Positions 5,223 to 5,419 of a stretch of 5,419 nucleotides of DNA are shown one piece after another. Position numbers and translations under genes: made by a program. Positions within the stretch are counted from its first letter, which is position 1. Every line of letters starts with the position of its first letter. The stretch lies in assembly GCA_945949375.1 (NCBI GenBank), contig CAMFEN010000089.1, positions 1 to 5,419 on the forward strand, given 5' to 3'. The notes below the pieces were generated by a model. The model did not search any database. It was not told where the DNA came from and was given only the letters and a program-made list of their open reading frames with translations. Origin of the DNA: an uncultured Bacteroidales bacterium (GTDB taxonomy: Bacteria > Bacteroidota > Bacteroidia > Bacteroidales > Paludibacteraceae).

Positions 5223-5419
5223 GTATGTGAATAGCTTATCAGGTGCAAAAATCACCATAAAAGCCCTTTGTTTTGTTCCCAAACGCCTGAAATGAAACCC
5301 CGCCCCCTTCCCGTCCCCGTCCCGACTTGTCGGGATAAACTAAGCGGGGCGGGGAGTTGCATCGTATTTAACGTGAGTTCGATATAAGCACTTGCTATTA
5401 ATGTATTGATAAACAGCAA
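5223..5419. other. Gene-free right end
   Basis: No credible ORF, tRNA or promoter is visible in these 197 bases. The first 75 bases are ordinary AT-rich intergenic DNA, the middle holds the GC-rich inverted repeat described separately, and the last 60 bases are AT-rich and may be the upstream region of a gene beyond the window. Confidence 0.5.
5298..5354. repeat. GC-rich inverted repeat with nested hairpin and G-quadruplex motif
   Basis: CCCCGCCCC (5298-5306) and GGGGCGGGG (5346-5354) are perfect reverse complements. Between them CCCGAC (5321-5326) and GTCGGG (5329-5334) form a tight hairpin. A competing 10-bp pairing exists between CCCCGTCCCG (5315-5324) and CGGGGCGGGG (5345-5354) with one G-U. 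The - strand of 5298-5323 carries five G runs of three or more separated by one or two bases (AC, AC, AA, C), which satisfies the G-quadruplex rule. No T run follows, so it is not a standard terminator. It may be a dispersed palindromic element. Confidence 0.7.

Overview
The window looks like an accessory (mobile-island) stretch of a Bacteroidota, probably Bacteroidales, genome. The reasons are a BT4734-type primase/DUF3987 ATPase fusion typical of mobile regions in that phylum, a textbook Bacteroidota promoter box (TACCTTTG) in front of the ATPase gene, and mostly absent Shine-Dalgarno sequences. I cannot name a species.

Left part (1-2600, + strand): a short unrecognised ORF (14-268, open at the window edge, so perhaps incomplete) is one base away from a 753-residue protein with an archaeo-eukaryotic-primase-like N-terminal domain, a DUF3987 P-loop ATPase and a C-terminal helix-turn-helix-like tail (270-2531). 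The pair is probably one operon. It ends at a strong hairpin (2565-2593) that has T-rich sequence on both strands and can serve as a two-way terminator.

Middle (2793-4666, - strand): a tightly coupled two-gene defence cassette of the RloA/RloB (AbiL-like) type, an ABC/SMC-like AAA ATPase followed after 2 nt by a Toprim-fold RloB protein. Its promoter lies at 4700-4731. The Toprim catalytic glutamate of RloB appears to be alanine.

Flanks of the cassette: an 83-nt sequence occurs twice in the same orientation, at 2653-2735 and 4878-4960, with 76 of 83 bases identical and no gaps. The two copies bracket rloAB. The right copy leads, through a candidate structured RNA and a strong AAAGGAGG ribosome binding site, into a 56-residue basic ORF (5007-5177) followed by a good terminator (5185-5222). 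The left copy has lost the outer stem and any ORF, so it looks like a relic of the same leader. The simplest reading is that the rloAB cassette entered the leader of the small gene, or arrived with a copy of it. If rloAB transcription runs on to the 2565 hairpin, its 3' end is antisense to the repeat.

Right end (5223-5419): no gene. It contains a GC-rich inverted repeat that overlaps a G-quadruplex motif on the - strand.
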